Positions 50,622 to 59,321 of a DNA stretch of 64,000 nucleotides are shown here, piece after piece. The stretch is from Stutzerimonas stutzeri (lineage in GTDB: Bacteria; Pseudomonadota; Gammaproteobacteria; Pseudomonadales; Pseudomonadaceae): the NCBI GenBank assembly GCA_002387205.1, contig DGLA01000016.1:314358-378357 (forward strand), read 5' to 3'. Positions within the stretch are counted from its first letter, which is position 1; each line of letters opens with the position of its first letter. Both the position numbers and the translations under genes were made by a program. Under the pieces are notes generated by a model. That model was given only the letters and a program-made list of their open reading frames with translations, made no database searches and was not told where the DNA came from.

Positions 50622-51152
50622 ATGCCGCTTCTGGCTCGATATACGATGGTCTTGCTGGCAGCCATGCTGCTGGCCGCCTGTTCCAGCCAGAGGCCTGTCG
50701 AGCCGCTGGTTGTCGCGCCTGCGCCAGCGATGCAGCAGTCTCCCGGCACTGCTGAAGATGTTCTGTTCACCGCGTTGGGACTTGTCGGTACGCCGTATCG
50801 CTACGGTGGCAACACGCCCGATGGTGGCTTCGATTGCAGCGGTCTGATCAGTTATGTCTACCGAGGCGCAGCGGGTGTCGCGTTGCCGCGCACAACCCGG
50901 GCGATGAATGCCATGCAAGGGATGACCGTCGGGCGCGACGCGCTCAAGGCGGGTGATCTGCTGTTCTTTGCCACCAGCGGCGGGCGTCGCGTCAGTCATG
51001 CGGCCATCTACGTTGGAGAAGGACGTTTCGTACACGCTCCTTCGACGGGCGGAACGGTACGCCTTGACAGCCTCTCCAACAGTTACTGGAAGAGCAGCTA
51101 CCTCGGTGCCAAGCGCGTGCTCGACAGTGAGCGCCTCGCTCGAAATCCCTGA
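50622..51152 (+). CDS. NlpC/P60 cell-wall hydrolase lipoprotein, copy 2
   Basis: This 176-residue lipoprotein has lipobox LLAAC, then the NlpC/P60 domain with GFDCSGLI and RVSHAAIYVG. It matches the neighbouring copy across the domain (VGTPYRYGGN..FDCSG, then VDS/LDS..YWRASF/YWKSSY..AKRVL) but has a shorter linker. Tandem duplication is likely; the two may act on different wall regions. Confidence 0.92.
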   Translation: MPLLARYTMVLLAAMLLAACSSQRPVEPLVVAPAPAMQQSPGTAEDVLFTALGLVGTPYRYGGNTPDGGFDCSGLISYVYRGAAGVALPRTTRAMNAMQGMTVGRDALKAGDLLFFATSGGRRVSHAAIYVGEGRFVHAPSTGGTVRLDSLSNSYWKSSYLGAKRVLDSERLARNP

Positions 51153-51261
51153 TCCATCGGCGCCTGGCTGGAGGTCAACATGACTGGTGCAAGGGCATTG
51201 AACGAACTTCCCCTGCGATGCTGCTCACTGGCGGGGGTAGCTTCCGGGCGGAGTCGCTAGG

Positions 51262-51579
51262 ATGCCGATCCTGCGCTTGCCGGATCCGCCTGAACGTTGC
51301 GAGCTCTGCCAGCGCAGCGCCCCGCTGACGCGTCATCACCTGATTCCCAAAGCACTTCACGGCAAGACCTACGTGCGCAAGCGTTTCGCACGAGAAGAGC
51401 GCATTACCGCCACGCTCTGGGTTTGCCGGCCCTGCCATAACCAGATCCATCGCCTTTTCAGCGAAAAGGACCTGGCGCTCACGTTTAACAACCGAGACGC
51501 CCTGATGAACGACCCGCGCCTGCGCACCTTTGTCGATTGGTTGTCCAGCAAACCTGCCGGTTTCGTGCCCCGCCACTAG
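51262..51579 (+). CDS. HNH nuclease-like protein
   Basis: This 105-residue protein has one HNH-type zinc fold: CELC near residue 14, LTRHHLIPKALHGK with the catalytic His pair, then CRPCHNQIHRLF. Small stand-alone HNH proteins of this type are common in Pseudomonas and their targets are unknown. No restriction or phage genes are adjacent. Confidence 0.82.
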   Translation: MPILRLPDPPERCELCQRSAPLTRHHLIPKALHGKTYVRKRFAREERITATLWVCRPCHNQIHRLFSEKDLALTFNNRDALMNDPRLRTFVDWLSSKPAGFVPRH

Positions 51580-51737
51580 CTCCAGAGCGCCTGCCGCGCG
51601 GCAGAATATTTCGAAATAATCCTGGGTTTGACATTAGTCAGGTGTCGGATTGTCGCACTTTGGATATGATCGGCGCCCCAACTTCCTCGGGTGCGCAGAC
51701 CGCGCACAAACCGTTCCCCTTATGCATCTGGTGTCCC

Positions 51738-53003
51738 ATGCCTGAAATACTTCAGCTAGTGCTGATCGGCCTCGCCGTGGCCGCTCTGCTCGGTGTTGTT
51801 CTCGAAGAAATAACCCACGTCAACAAAGCCAAGGTGACGCTGTTTTTCGGCACCCTGGCCTGGATGCTGCTGTTCGTGTTCAGCCCAGAGGGCGCCGAGC
51901 GCGAACGGGTGCTGGACAGCCTCAACGAAAACATCGCGGAGATCGCCGGGCTGTGGATCTTCCTCGTCGCCGCGATGACCTTCGTCGCGTACCTGAACAA
52001 GAAAGGTCTGATCGAAAACCTGATCTACCTGGTCCTGCCCAGGCGAATCAGCGAGCGGGCCCTGCTGTTCCTGACCGCCACCTTTTGTTTCGTGTTCTCG
52101 TCGCTGGCTGACAACATCACCGCGACGCTGGTATCGATCACGCTGATCCTCTCGCTCAAGCTCAGTGCCGAGAAGACCATCAAATACGCCGCGCTGGTGG
52201 TTTTTGCAGTGAACTCCGGTGGCGTTGCGCTGATTACCGGTGACGTCACCACGCTGATGATCTTTCTGGCGGGCAAGGTCAAGATCCTGCAGTTGTTGCT
52301 GTTGGCGCTCCCGGCCTTCCTCGCGGTCATGCTGCTGGCGGCGATGCTCTCGCTGGGCATGAGCGGGCAGGTAGTAGTGGAGAGTCACCGCACCGACGTG
52401 CGTCGGGTCGACATCGCCATCGCGCTGATCTTCCTGGGCACCATTCTGAGCACCATCGCCGGCAATTTCTTTTTCCAGATCCCGCCGGTGCTGACCTTTC
52501 TGACGGGCCTGTCGATCATGTTCCTGGTGGCGCGCTTCTTCAGCGACGACATCGAGACCGATCCGATCCTGGAGTATGTGCGTCAGGTCGAGTTCGAGAC
52601 CTTGCTGTTCTTCCTCGGCATCCTCTTGCTGGTCGGGATGCTCAAGGAGATTCATGTGCTCGACGGTCTGGTGCGCATCTACGACCAGGTCCCGGCAGTT
52701 TTCGCCAACTACCTGATGGGCCTGCTCTCGGCGGCCATCGATAACGTGCCGTTGACCGCTGCGTTGCTCAAGTCCGGCCTGCAGATGGGCATCGCCGAAT
52801 GGATGGTGCTGACCTACGCGGTGGGTGTCGGCGGTTCGCTGCTGGTAATCGGCTCGGCGGCCGGCATCGTGGCCATGAGCAAGGTGCCGGGGCTGACATT
52901 TGGCAGCTACCTGAAATACAGCCTGTACCTGTTTGTCGCGTTCAACCTGGGGTTTGTCGGTGTCTATCTCACCGGACTCGCGGTGGCCGGCATGCTTGGC
53001 TGA
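51738..53003 (+). CDS. nhaD: Na+/H+ antiporter NhaD
   Basis: This 421-residue polytopic membrane protein is of the NhaD/ion-transporter superfamily. Marks include the N-terminal EEITHVNKAKVTLFFGTLAWML, FSSLADNITATLVSITL and SAAIDNVPLTAALLKSG, where SxxDN motifs likely hold ion-binding Asp residues. NhaD exports sodium for protons at alkaline pH and is common in marine or salt-tolerant bacteria. The ATG at 51738 starts directly before the first helix. Confidence 0.88.
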   Translation: MPEILQLVLIGLAVAALLGVVLEEITHVNKAKVTLFFGTLAWMLLFVFSPEGAERERVLDSLNENIAEIAGLWIFLVAAMTFVAYLNKKGLIENLIYLVLPRRISERALLFLTATFCFVFSSLADNITATLVSITLILSLKLSAEKTIKYAALVVFAVNSGGVALITGDVTTLMIFLAGKVKILQLLLLALPAFLAVMLLAAMLSLGMSGQVVVESHRTDVRRVDIAIALIFLGTILSTIAGNFFFQIPPVLTFLTGLSIMFLVARFFSDDIETDPILEYVRQVEFETLLFFLGILLLVGMLKEIHVLDGLVRIYDQVPAVFANYLMGLLSAAIDNVPLTAALLKSGLQMGIAEWMVLTYAVGVGGSLLVIGSAAGIVAMSKVPGLTFGSYLKYSLYLFVAFNLGFVGVYLTGLAVAGMLG

Positions 53004-53020
53004 TCTCGCCTGGGGTCGCG

Positions 53021-53052
53021 GCAGGTTGAAGCTCGGCGGTTGGGCAACCTGC
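53021..53052. terminator. Hairpin between convergent nhaD and phosphoesterase
   Basis: GCAGGTTG and CAACCTGC form an 8-bp stem around a 16-nt loop in the 54-bp gap between the convergent genes. It has no T run; a shared weak terminator is possible. Confidence 0.35.
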
Positions 53053-53057
53053 TGCGT

Positions 53058-53861
53058 TCACCAATGCAGATTGAAGTGCGAACCAAGCACGAACTGATTG
53101 TCCAGCAGATCCCAGCGCTCGACACAGACCTTCTTGTCGGCGCCAGGGTGCAGCTTGAGGCGATTGAAGGAGTTCGGTGAGGTGCCACGCACCCGTGATG
53201 ACAGCGTGGTTCCTGCCTGAACCATCCAGATCTCCCGCGACAGTTCGGTGTATTGCTTGGACAGCGGCAGTACGTAGGGCAGATGGATGTGGCCACCCAT
53301 CACCAGATCCAGTCCTTCGTCAGCCCAGCGGTGCAAGGCTGCATCAGCGTTGTGCTGCAGGTTGCTCAGATCGCTCAACACCATTGCGCCAAATGGTTGA
53401 TGCGCCACCACGATGCGCACCTTTTGCGGGTCGCTCTGTTTGAGGCGTCGCGAGACGGCTTGAACCTGCTCGTCAGTGATCAGCCCGTCCTTGTGTCGGC
53501 GCGGGTGAGTGGTGTTGAGGCCAATCACCAGCACGTTTTCATTTTCGAAGGTCGGCTCAAGATCATTGCCAAAATGGCGCCGATAGTTGCGGTAGGGCAT
53601 CAGGAAACGTGCAAAGAGGTTGTACAGCGGGATGTCGTGGTTGCCGGGAATCACCAGCGCCTCTGGAATTCCATGACCATGCAGACGCTGGACGAATGCC
53701 TGGGCGTCGGCGAATTGCCCGGCGCGCGCGCGCTGCGTGATGTCGCCGGAAAAAATCAGCAGATCCGCGCCGTGCTCGAGTACATGGTCTTCCATGGCTT
53801 GTAACACGGCCGCCTGCTCGGTACCGAAATGGGTGTCGGAGATCTGCACGATGCTGGTCAT
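53058..53861 (-). CDS. Metallophosphoesterase (CpdA-like)
   Basis: This 267-residue calcineurin-type phosphoesterase has the full set of metal motifs: QISDTHFG, FSGDITQ, PGNHD, VVAHQPF and GGHIHLPY. It resembles class III cAMP phosphodiesterases such as CpdA, but its gene is not next to parE and nudF as cpdA usually is in pseudomonads, so the substrate is left open. The start at 53861 gives MTSIVQISDTHFG. Confidence 0.82.
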   Translation of the reverse strand: MTSIVQISDTHFGTEQAAVLQAMEDHVLEHGADLLIFSGDITQRARAGQFADAQAFVQRLHGHGIPEALVIPGNHDIPLYNLFARFLMPYRNYRRHFGNDLEPTFENENVLVIGLNTTHPRRHKDGLITDEQVQAVSRRLKQSDPQKVRIVVAHQPFGAMVLSDLSNLQHNADAALHRWADEGLDLVMGGHIHLPYVLPLSKQYTELSREIWMVQAGTTLSSRVRGTSPNSFNRLKLHPGADKKVCVERWDLLDNQFVLGSHFNLHW

Positions 53862-54050
53862 GGGCAAGTGACTTCTCGTCTGTATGGTGAGTGACAGGTT
53901 GGCATTGTTGCATTCGAAGCCGATCAGCGCCGGGCGTTCCGGTAAACATCTCATCTCCTCGGCCCTAAGCGCATCCAGGGCTGGCCAGGTGCAGGCTGGA
54001 GCTGCTTCCGGTTGCGCTGGGAAGGGCCTTGGACTAACCTCCGCGCTGCT

Positions 54051-54240
54051 TCAGGTGCCCCTGGCGTAAAGCCAGTGGGTGAAACAGGGAAGCCGGTTCA
54101 TTCGATGAAGATTCCGGCGCTGCCCCCGCAACGGTAGGCGAGACAGGACACCGCTCACAGCCACTGTGCCACAGGCATGGGAAGGCCGCGGTTCCGGGGT
54201 GCATGGCATCCGCTCGCAAGCCCGGAGACCGGCCTGTCGC
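54051..54240 (+). promoter_or_regulatory. Cobalamin riboswitch
   Basis: The segment contains the conserved cobalamin aptamer blocks in order: AACAGGGAAGCCGG, GCTGCCCCCGCAACGGTA, the B12 box AGCCACTG (54159-54166), CATGGGAAGGC and GCCCGGAGACCGGCC. Binding of adenosylcobalamin should reduce expression downstream. It lies before the btuB remnant and the cob operon and is expected to control both. Confidence 0.93.
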
Positions 54241-54360
54241 ATTCCACGGCAGTGCGGCGGGCGCTGATCGGGGTGCGGCTGCTTGCACCTGCGCTCCCTT
54301 CGCATTCTCCGTCTGCCTCATCGACTGATGTCGTGCGGCGGGCACGACGGAGACCTGAAC

Positions 54361-54723
54361 TTGATCTGCAAGACCTTCCATGCTTCTGCAGTTTGCACGC
54401 TGCTTGGCCTCGCGCCGCTTTCCATGACCCATGGCGCAGAGCGCCTCCTCGACCTCGACCCTGAAACCGTCCCAGCGAAGCCTGTCGGTCAGCAGACCGC
54501 TACGCTGACGGCCACAACGGTTCTCGACCGAGAGAGCATCGAGCGCTGCCAGACGCTGTCGTTGCCCGGCCTGCTTCGCCCCGTACCCGGCCTGTCCATG
54601 GCCGGCGGCGCCTACAAGGACGGTTACGGCACATACGACACGACCATCGGCAGCGCAGGAGTTACCGCCGCGGTACGGGTCGTCAGGCCGGGCGCCTGGA
54701 GCGTCCAAGGGGATTGCGCATGA
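54361..54723 (+). pseudogene. btuB: Truncated btuB (TonB-dependent receptor) remnant
   Basis: The frame starts at a TTG with GGAG upstream and encodes a signal peptide (FHASAVCTLLGLAPLSMTHGA). A plug-domain beginning follows (TATTVLDRESIERCQTLSLPGLLRPVPGLSMAGG), as in BtuB-type vitamin B12 receptors. After about 95 residues the similarity is lost and the frame closes at 120, directly against cobO. A real receptor needs about 600 residues, so nearly all of the barrel is missing. In related pseudomonads a complete btuB lies at this point. Confidence 0.75.
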
Positions 54724-55331
54724 GCGATTCCAGCGAGCGCGATGATCGCCACAAGGCACGCATGCAGCGCAAGAAGACAGTGGTCGACGAGAAGATCGCC
54801 GAAGCGCAGCAGGAGTACGGGCTGCTGCTGGTACACACTGGTAACGGCAAGGGCAAGAGCAGTTCTGCCTTCGGCATGGTCGCCCGCGCTCTTGGTCATG
54901 GCATCAGGGTCGGCGTCGTACAGTTCATCAAGGGTGCGGCCAGTACTGGTGAGGAGAGCTTTTTTCGCCGCTTTCCCGAGGAGGTCCGCTATCACGTAAT
55001 GGGCGAGGGCTTCACCTGGGAAACCCAGGACCGCCAGCGCGACATGGCCAAGGCCAGGGAGGCGTGGGCGGTTGCCGCTCAGCTGCTGGCTGACCCCGAG
55101 ATCGGGCTGGTGGTGCTGGACGAGCTGAACATTGCACTCAAATACGGCTACCTGGACCTCGAGCCCGTTCTCGCCGATATCGAGTCGCGCCCGCTGCTCC
55201 AGCATGTGGTGGTCACCGGTCGCGGTGCACCGTCGCGCTTGGTGGAGGCGGCCGATACCGTGACCGAAATGGGTATGGTCAAGCATGCGTTCAAGGCTGG
55301 TGTGAAGGCTCAAAAAGGAATCGAGTTCTGA
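54720..55331 (+). CDS. cobO: Cob(I)yrinic acid a,c-diamide adenosyltransferase
   Basis: This 203-residue CobA/CobO-type enzyme adds the adenosyl group to the corrin cobalt. The ATP site HTGNGKGKSSSA (residues 39-50) and VQFIKG and VLDELNIAL motifs are intact. It has an AAGGGG ribosome-binding site and overlaps the end of the btuB remnant (ATGA). It is the first intact gene under the riboswitch. Confidence 0.95.
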   Translation: MSDSSERDDRHKARMQRKKTVVDEKIAEAQQEYGLLLVHTGNGKGKSSSAFGMVARALGHGIRVGVVQFIKGAASTGEESFFRRFPEEVRYHVMGEGFTWETQDRQRDMAKAREAWAVAAQLLADPEIGLVVLDELNIALKYGYLDLEPVLADIESRPLLQHVVVTGRGAPSRLVEAADTVTEMGMVKHAFKAGVKAQKGIEF

Positions 55332-55443
55332 TGCAGAAGTTCCCGGCATCTTCGAGGAATCAGGCAGCTTGGGTCATGGGCTGGGCGTGCAGCACAGATA
55401 AGAGAATGTGGGTGACGCGGCATTCTCGCAGTACCGCTGCGTT

Positions 55444-55465
55444 GCAGGCGCCCGAACTCGCCTGC
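55444..55465 (+). promoter_or_regulatory. Hairpin before cobB
   Basis: GCAGGCG and CGCCTGC form a perfect 7-bp stem with an 8-nt loop about 20 bp before the cobB start, in the only long gap (154 bp) of the cob operon. A second, weaker repeat (GAGAATG..CATTCTC) is at 55402-55427. Confidence 0.4.
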
Positions 55466-55485
55466 GCTGGAACCAGGGGGGCGTC

Positions 55486-56781
55486 ATGAGCGAATCGCGC
55501 CACTGCCCGGCACTACTGATCGCAGCACCGGCATCCGGACAGGGCAAGACCACAGTAACCGCCGGCCTGGCTCGCTTGCACAGGCGCCAGGGCAGGCGAG
55601 TGCGCGTCTTCAAGTGCGGCCCGGATTTTCTCGACCCCATGGTGCTGGCCCGTGCCAGCGGTCATCCGGTCTACCAGCTCGACCTGTGGATGGTGGGCGC
55701 AGATGAAAGCCGTCGGCTGCTGTGGGAAGCGGCGGGCGAGGCCGACCTCATCCTCATCGAAGGCGTCATGGGGCTGTTCGATGGCACGCCATCGGCGGCC
55801 GATCTGGCGCGACATTTCGGTATTCCCGTACTGGCGGTAATCGATGGCTCAGCCATGGCGCAGACCTTCGGCGCCCTCGCTCATGGCCTGGCCAGCTACC
55901 AGCCCGATCTTCCCTTCGCCGGCGTGCTGGCCAATCGCGTCGGCAGCAATCGCCACGGTGAGGTCCTTCGTGCATGCCTGCCTGCACATACCACCTGGTT
56001 TGGTGCACTGCCACGCAGCGAGGCGGTCGGTTTGCCTAGCCGGCATCTGGGGCTGGTGCAGGCGCAGGAGCTGGCTGACCTGGACGCGAAGCTCGATGCG
56101 GCAGCCGACGCGCTGGCAGCGAGTGCCGATTGCGACCTGCCGTCATCGGTGAGTTTTCCAGCGCCGGAAGCCGGAACCATCGAGCCGCTGCTCAAGGGCG
56201 TGCGCATCGGAGTGGCGCGGGATGCAGCGTTCGCGTTCGTCTATCAGGCCAATCTCGATCTGCTCCAGGCGCTCGGTGCCGAACTGCTGTTCTTCTCGCC
56301 CCTGCGATTCTCGAAATTGCCTGCTGTGGACAGCCTGTACCTGCCGGGTGGTTATCCGGAGTTGCATTCGCGCGCCCTTGGCCGCAACCGCGCGATGGGC
56401 GAGGCGATTCATGCTCACCACGCCGCAGGCAAGCCGATTGTCGCCGAGTGTGGCGGCATGCTCTATCTGCTCGACGGGCTGACTGACCAGGCAGGCGACC
56501 GTGAAGCCATGCTTGGCCTGCTCTCTGGCGAAGCCAGGATGCAGAAGCGTCTTACCGCGCTGGCGCTGCAGGACGTCGAGCTGCCTGAAGGACGTCTGCG
56601 GGGGCATACCTTCCACCACTCCTCCCTTGATTCAACCCTGCAACCGATTGCCCGCGGCCAATGCCCGAACTACAAGCGAACGGCGGAGGCGGTGTACAGG
56701 CAGGGAAGGCTGACCGCTTCCTATATCCACTTCTACCTGCCGTCCGATCCCGCGGCAGCGGCTGCCTTGTTCAAGCCATGA
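55486..56781 (+). CDS. cobB: Cobyrinate a,c-diamide synthase
   Basis: CobB amidates cobyrinic acid on side chains a and c using glutamine and ATP. The 431-residue protein has the P-loop PASGQGKTTV and a C-terminal glutaminase domain with the nucleophile Cys in VAECGGMLYL and a late His in GHTFHHS. The ATG at 55486 follows GGGGGG; upstream in-frame sequence is not homologous. Its stop overlaps the bluB start. Confidence 0.95.
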   Translation: MSESRHCPALLIAAPASGQGKTTVTAGLARLHRRQGRRVRVFKCGPDFLDPMVLARASGHPVYQLDLWMVGADESRRLLWEAAGEADLILIEGVMGLFDGTPSAADLARHFGIPVLAVIDGSAMAQTFGALAHGLASYQPDLPFAGVLANRVGSNRHGEVLRACLPAHTTWFGALPRSEAVGLPSRHLGLVQAQELADLDAKLDAAADALAASADCDLPSSVSFPAPEAGTIEPLLKGVRIGVARDAAFAFVYQANLDLLQALGAELLFFSPLRFSKLPAVDSLYLPGGYPELHSRALGRNRAMGEAIHAHHAAGKPIVAECGGMLYLLDGLTDQAGDREAMLGLLSGEARMQKRLTALALQDVELPEGRLRGHTFHHSSLDSTLQPIARGQCPNYKRTAEAVYRQGRLTASYIHFYLPSDPAAAAALFKP

Positions 56782-57428
56782 GCGAGCATGCCTTTACCGA
56801 TGAGCAGCGCGCCGGGGTCTATCGCGCCATCGCCGAACGACGTGACATGCGCCACTTCAGTGGCGGCGAGGTGGCGCCGGAGGTTCTGGCGCGCTTGCTG
56901 GAAGCGGCACACCAGGGGCCGAGCGTTGGATTGATGCAGCCGTGGCGCTTCATTCGCATTCGCAGCGCGGACCTGCGTCTGGCCATCGCTGAGCTGGTCG
57001 AGCGGGAGCGGGTGCTTACGGCCAACGCGCTGGGCGAGCGCGGCCGTGAATTCATGCACCTGAAGGTCGAGGGCATCAGCGATTGCGCCGAACTGTTGGT
57101 CGTTGCCCTGATGGATGGTCGTGAAACCCATGTCTTTGGCCGGCGCACCATGCCGCACATGGACCTGGCCTCGGCAGCCTGCGCCATACAGAACCTCTGG
57201 CTCGCGGCCCGGGCCGAGGGGCTGGGGATGGGCTGGGTCTCGCTGTTCGACCCGAAGGCACTGGCCGGGTTGCTGCAGATGCCGAGCGGAGCCGAGCCGG
57301 TGGCGGTGATCTGCCTCGGGCCGGTCGATGAGTTCTATCCGGCGCCCATGCTCGCGTTGCAAGGCTGGACCCAGCCGCGCCCATTGGAGGAGTTGTTGTT
57401 CGAGGATCGCTGGGGAGAGACATCTTGA
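56778..57428 (+). CDS. bluB: 5,6-dimethylbenzimidazole synthase
   Basis: BluB is a nitroreductase-fold flavoenzyme that converts FMN into dimethylbenzimidazole, the lower ligand of B12, and needs oxygen. The 216-residue protein has the FMN-binding RRDMRHF start, HQGPSVGLMQPWRFI and the GLGMGWVSLFDP segment diagnostic of BluB. Its presence implies aerobic synthesis of true cobalamin. Confidence 0.93.
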   Translation: MSEHAFTDEQRAGVYRAIAERRDMRHFSGGEVAPEVLARLLEAAHQGPSVGLMQPWRFIRIRSADLRLAIAELVERERVLTANALGERGREFMHLKVEGISDCAELLVVALMDGRETHVFGRRTMPHMDLASAACAIQNLWLAARAEGLGMGWVSLFDPKALAGLLQMPSGAEPVAVICLGPVDEFYPAPMLALQGWTQPRPLEELLFEDRWGETS

Positions 57429-58336
57429 GTCTTGCCCTGAGCTGCCTTGCCGGGGTTGGGTTGGACGCACTGCTGGGTGAGCCCCGCCGCGCTCATCCAC
57501 TGGTGGTCTTCGGCAGATTTGCCGACCGGATCGAGCGGCAACTCAACGGCCCGGATGGTCGCGGCTGGCGCAGCCACGGGGTCACCGCCTGGTGCCTGGC
57601 GGTGTTGCCGCTGACCTTTGTGGCCTGGTTGCTGAGCCTGCTGCCGGGGATCGGCTGGCTGGTCGAAGTCCTCCTGCTTTACGTCGCGCTGGGCCTGCGC
57701 AGCCTGGGCGAGCATCTGGTTCCGGTCGCGCTCGCCCTACGCAAGGGAGACCTCACCGAAGCGCGTCGGCGAGTAGGTTTCATCGTCAGTCGGGACACAC
57801 GTGAACTGGACGAGCAGGGCGTGGCACGCGCGGCCACCGAATCGGCGCTGGAGAACGGCAGCGATGCAGTTTTCGCCGCGCTGTTCTGGTTCGCCGTTGC
57901 CGGTGCGCCAGGGGTGGTCCTGTACCGCCTTAGCAATACACTCGACGCCATGTGGGGCTATCGCAATCCGCGCTTCGAGCGCTTCGGCTGGGCCGCTGCG
58001 CGGATGGACGACATGCTCAACTTCATCCCCGCCCGGCTGGTGGCGCTGACCTATGCGGTGCTTGGGCAGACAGGTAGGGCATTGCGCTGCTGGCGAAAGC
58101 AGGCGCCGCTCTGGGATAGCCCGAATGCAGGCCCGGTGATGGCGGCGGGAGCCGGCGCGCTAGGCGTATCCCTGGGCGGGCCAGCGATCTATCACGGCCA
58201 GCTGCACCAGCGACCCGTGCTGGGAGAGGGCAACGCTCCGGTTGCACGCGATATCGAGCGGGCGCTGGATATGGTCTGGACGGGCGTTGGGCTCTGGCTG
58301 CTGGCGTTGCTGTTGGGGGGTTGGCTGCATGCTTGA
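57425..58336 (+). CDS. cobD: Adenosylcobinamide-phosphate synthase
   Basis: This 303-residue membrane protein (CobD of Pseudomonas, CbiB of Salmonella) attaches the aminopropanol-phosphate arm to adenosylcobyric acid. It begins LALSCLAGVGLDALLGEPRRAHPLVVFG, typical of the family, and keeps RDTRELDEQGVARAATESALENGSDAV. It starts at a TTG that overlaps the bluB stop (TTGA), so it is translationally coupled. Confidence 0.93.
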   Translation: MSLALSCLAGVGLDALLGEPRRAHPLVVFGRFADRIERQLNGPDGRGWRSHGVTAWCLAVLPLTFVAWLLSLLPGIGWLVEVLLLYVALGLRSLGEHLVPVALALRKGDLTEARRRVGFIVSRDTRELDEQGVARAATESALENGSDAVFAALFWFAVAGAPGVVLYRLSNTLDAMWGYRNPRFERFGWAAARMDDMLNFIPARLVALTYAVLGQTGRALRCWRKQAPLWDSPNAGPVMAAGAGALGVSLGGPAIYHGQLHQRPVLGEGNAPVARDIERALDMVWTGVGLWLLALLLGGWLHA

Positions 58337-59321
58337 ACATGGCGGGCGGTTGCGGGCAGCGGCACAGGCTTTCGATATTCCCTTGGCGCAATGGCTCGAC
58401 CTGTCCACCGGTATCGCCCCGTACGGGTTCGACCTGCCGGCAGTCCCGGTGGACGCCTGGAGCCGGCTCCCGGAAGACGAAGACGAGCTGGAGGCTGCTG
58501 CGCACGGGTACTACGGCGCGGCTTCCCTGCTGCCGGTAGCCGGCTCGCAGGCGGCGATCCAGATGCTTCCACGGCTGCGACGGCAGCTGCAGGTCGGCAT
58601 TGTCTCGCCCTGTTACGGCGAGCACGCCCAGGCCTGGCGCCGCGAAGGGCATCGGCTCAGCGAAATCGGTGAAGGCAGCGTGCCGCGAGCGCTGGATGGG
58701 CTGGATGTGCTGGTGGTGGTCAACCCGAACAATCCCACCGGACGGCTGTTGGCTCCCGAACTGTTGCTGGACTGGCACGCCCAGCTGGCAAGCCGTGGTG
58801 GCTGGCTGGTAGTCGACGAAGCCTTCATGGACTCGACGCCGGAACACAGCCTGGCCCGTCACGCGCACCTGCCAGGGCTGATCGTGCTGCGCTCGTTCGG
58901 TAAGTTCTTCGCGATGGCTGGCGCGCGGCTCGGGTTTGTCCTCGCAGAGGCCGAACTGCTTACCGCGCTGGGAGATGCATTGGGGCCCTGGCCGATCGCC
59001 GGACCGTCACGCTTCATCGGTACGGTATTGCTCGCCGATAGGCAAGGACAGCACCGCCAGCGCGAGCGTCTTCGCGCCGATGCCCGGCGGCTGGCTCAAT
59101 TGTTGGCCTCCAGCGGGCTGGCGCCCACCGGTGGCTGCGATCTGTTCCAGTGGGTCGTTACTGACGAATCGGCCCTGCTTCATCAATATCTGGCCTGCCA
59201 GGGCATTCTCGTGCGCCGTTTCAACTACCCGCCCAGCCTGCGGTTCGGCATTCCGCCCGTCGAGGCGAGCTGGAGACGGCTGGGGAGCGCCTTGACGAAC
59301 TATCGAGACCTTCGCACATGA
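58329..59321 (+). CDS. cobC: Threonine-phosphate decarboxylase
   Basis: This 330-residue class I PLP enzyme (CobC of Pseudomonas, CobD of Salmonella) makes aminopropanol phosphate for the nucleotide loop. PLP motifs: NPNNPTGR, VVDEAFMD and the Schiff-base Lys in LRSFGKFFAMAGARLGF. It overlaps cobD by 8 bp and cobQ by 4 bp. Confidence 0.93.
   Translation: MLEHGGRLRAAAQAFDIPLAQWLDLSTGIAPYGFDLPAVPVDAWSRLPEDEDELEAAAHGYYGAASLLPVAGSQAAIQMLPRLRRQLQVGIVSPCYGEHAQAWRREGHRLSEIGEGSVPRALDGLDVLVVVNPNNPTGRLLAPELLLDWHAQLASRGGWLVVDEAFMDSTPEHSLARHAHLPGLIVLRSFGKFFAMAGARLGFVLAEAELLTALGDALGPWPIAGPSRFIGTVLLADRQGQHRQRERLRADARRLAQLLASSGLAPTGGCDLFQWVVTDESALLHQYLACQGILVRRFNYPPSLRFGIPPVEASWRRLGSALTNYRDLRT

Noticed and set aside
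51580..51737. Sigma-70 promoter for nhaD using TTGACA near 51629 and TATGAT near 51664
   Set aside because: The spacing is about 30 bp, far from the 16-18 bp needed.
53058..53861. Naming the phosphoesterase cpdA
   Set aside because: Motifs fit many class III phosphodiesterases and the usual cpdA neighbours are absent.
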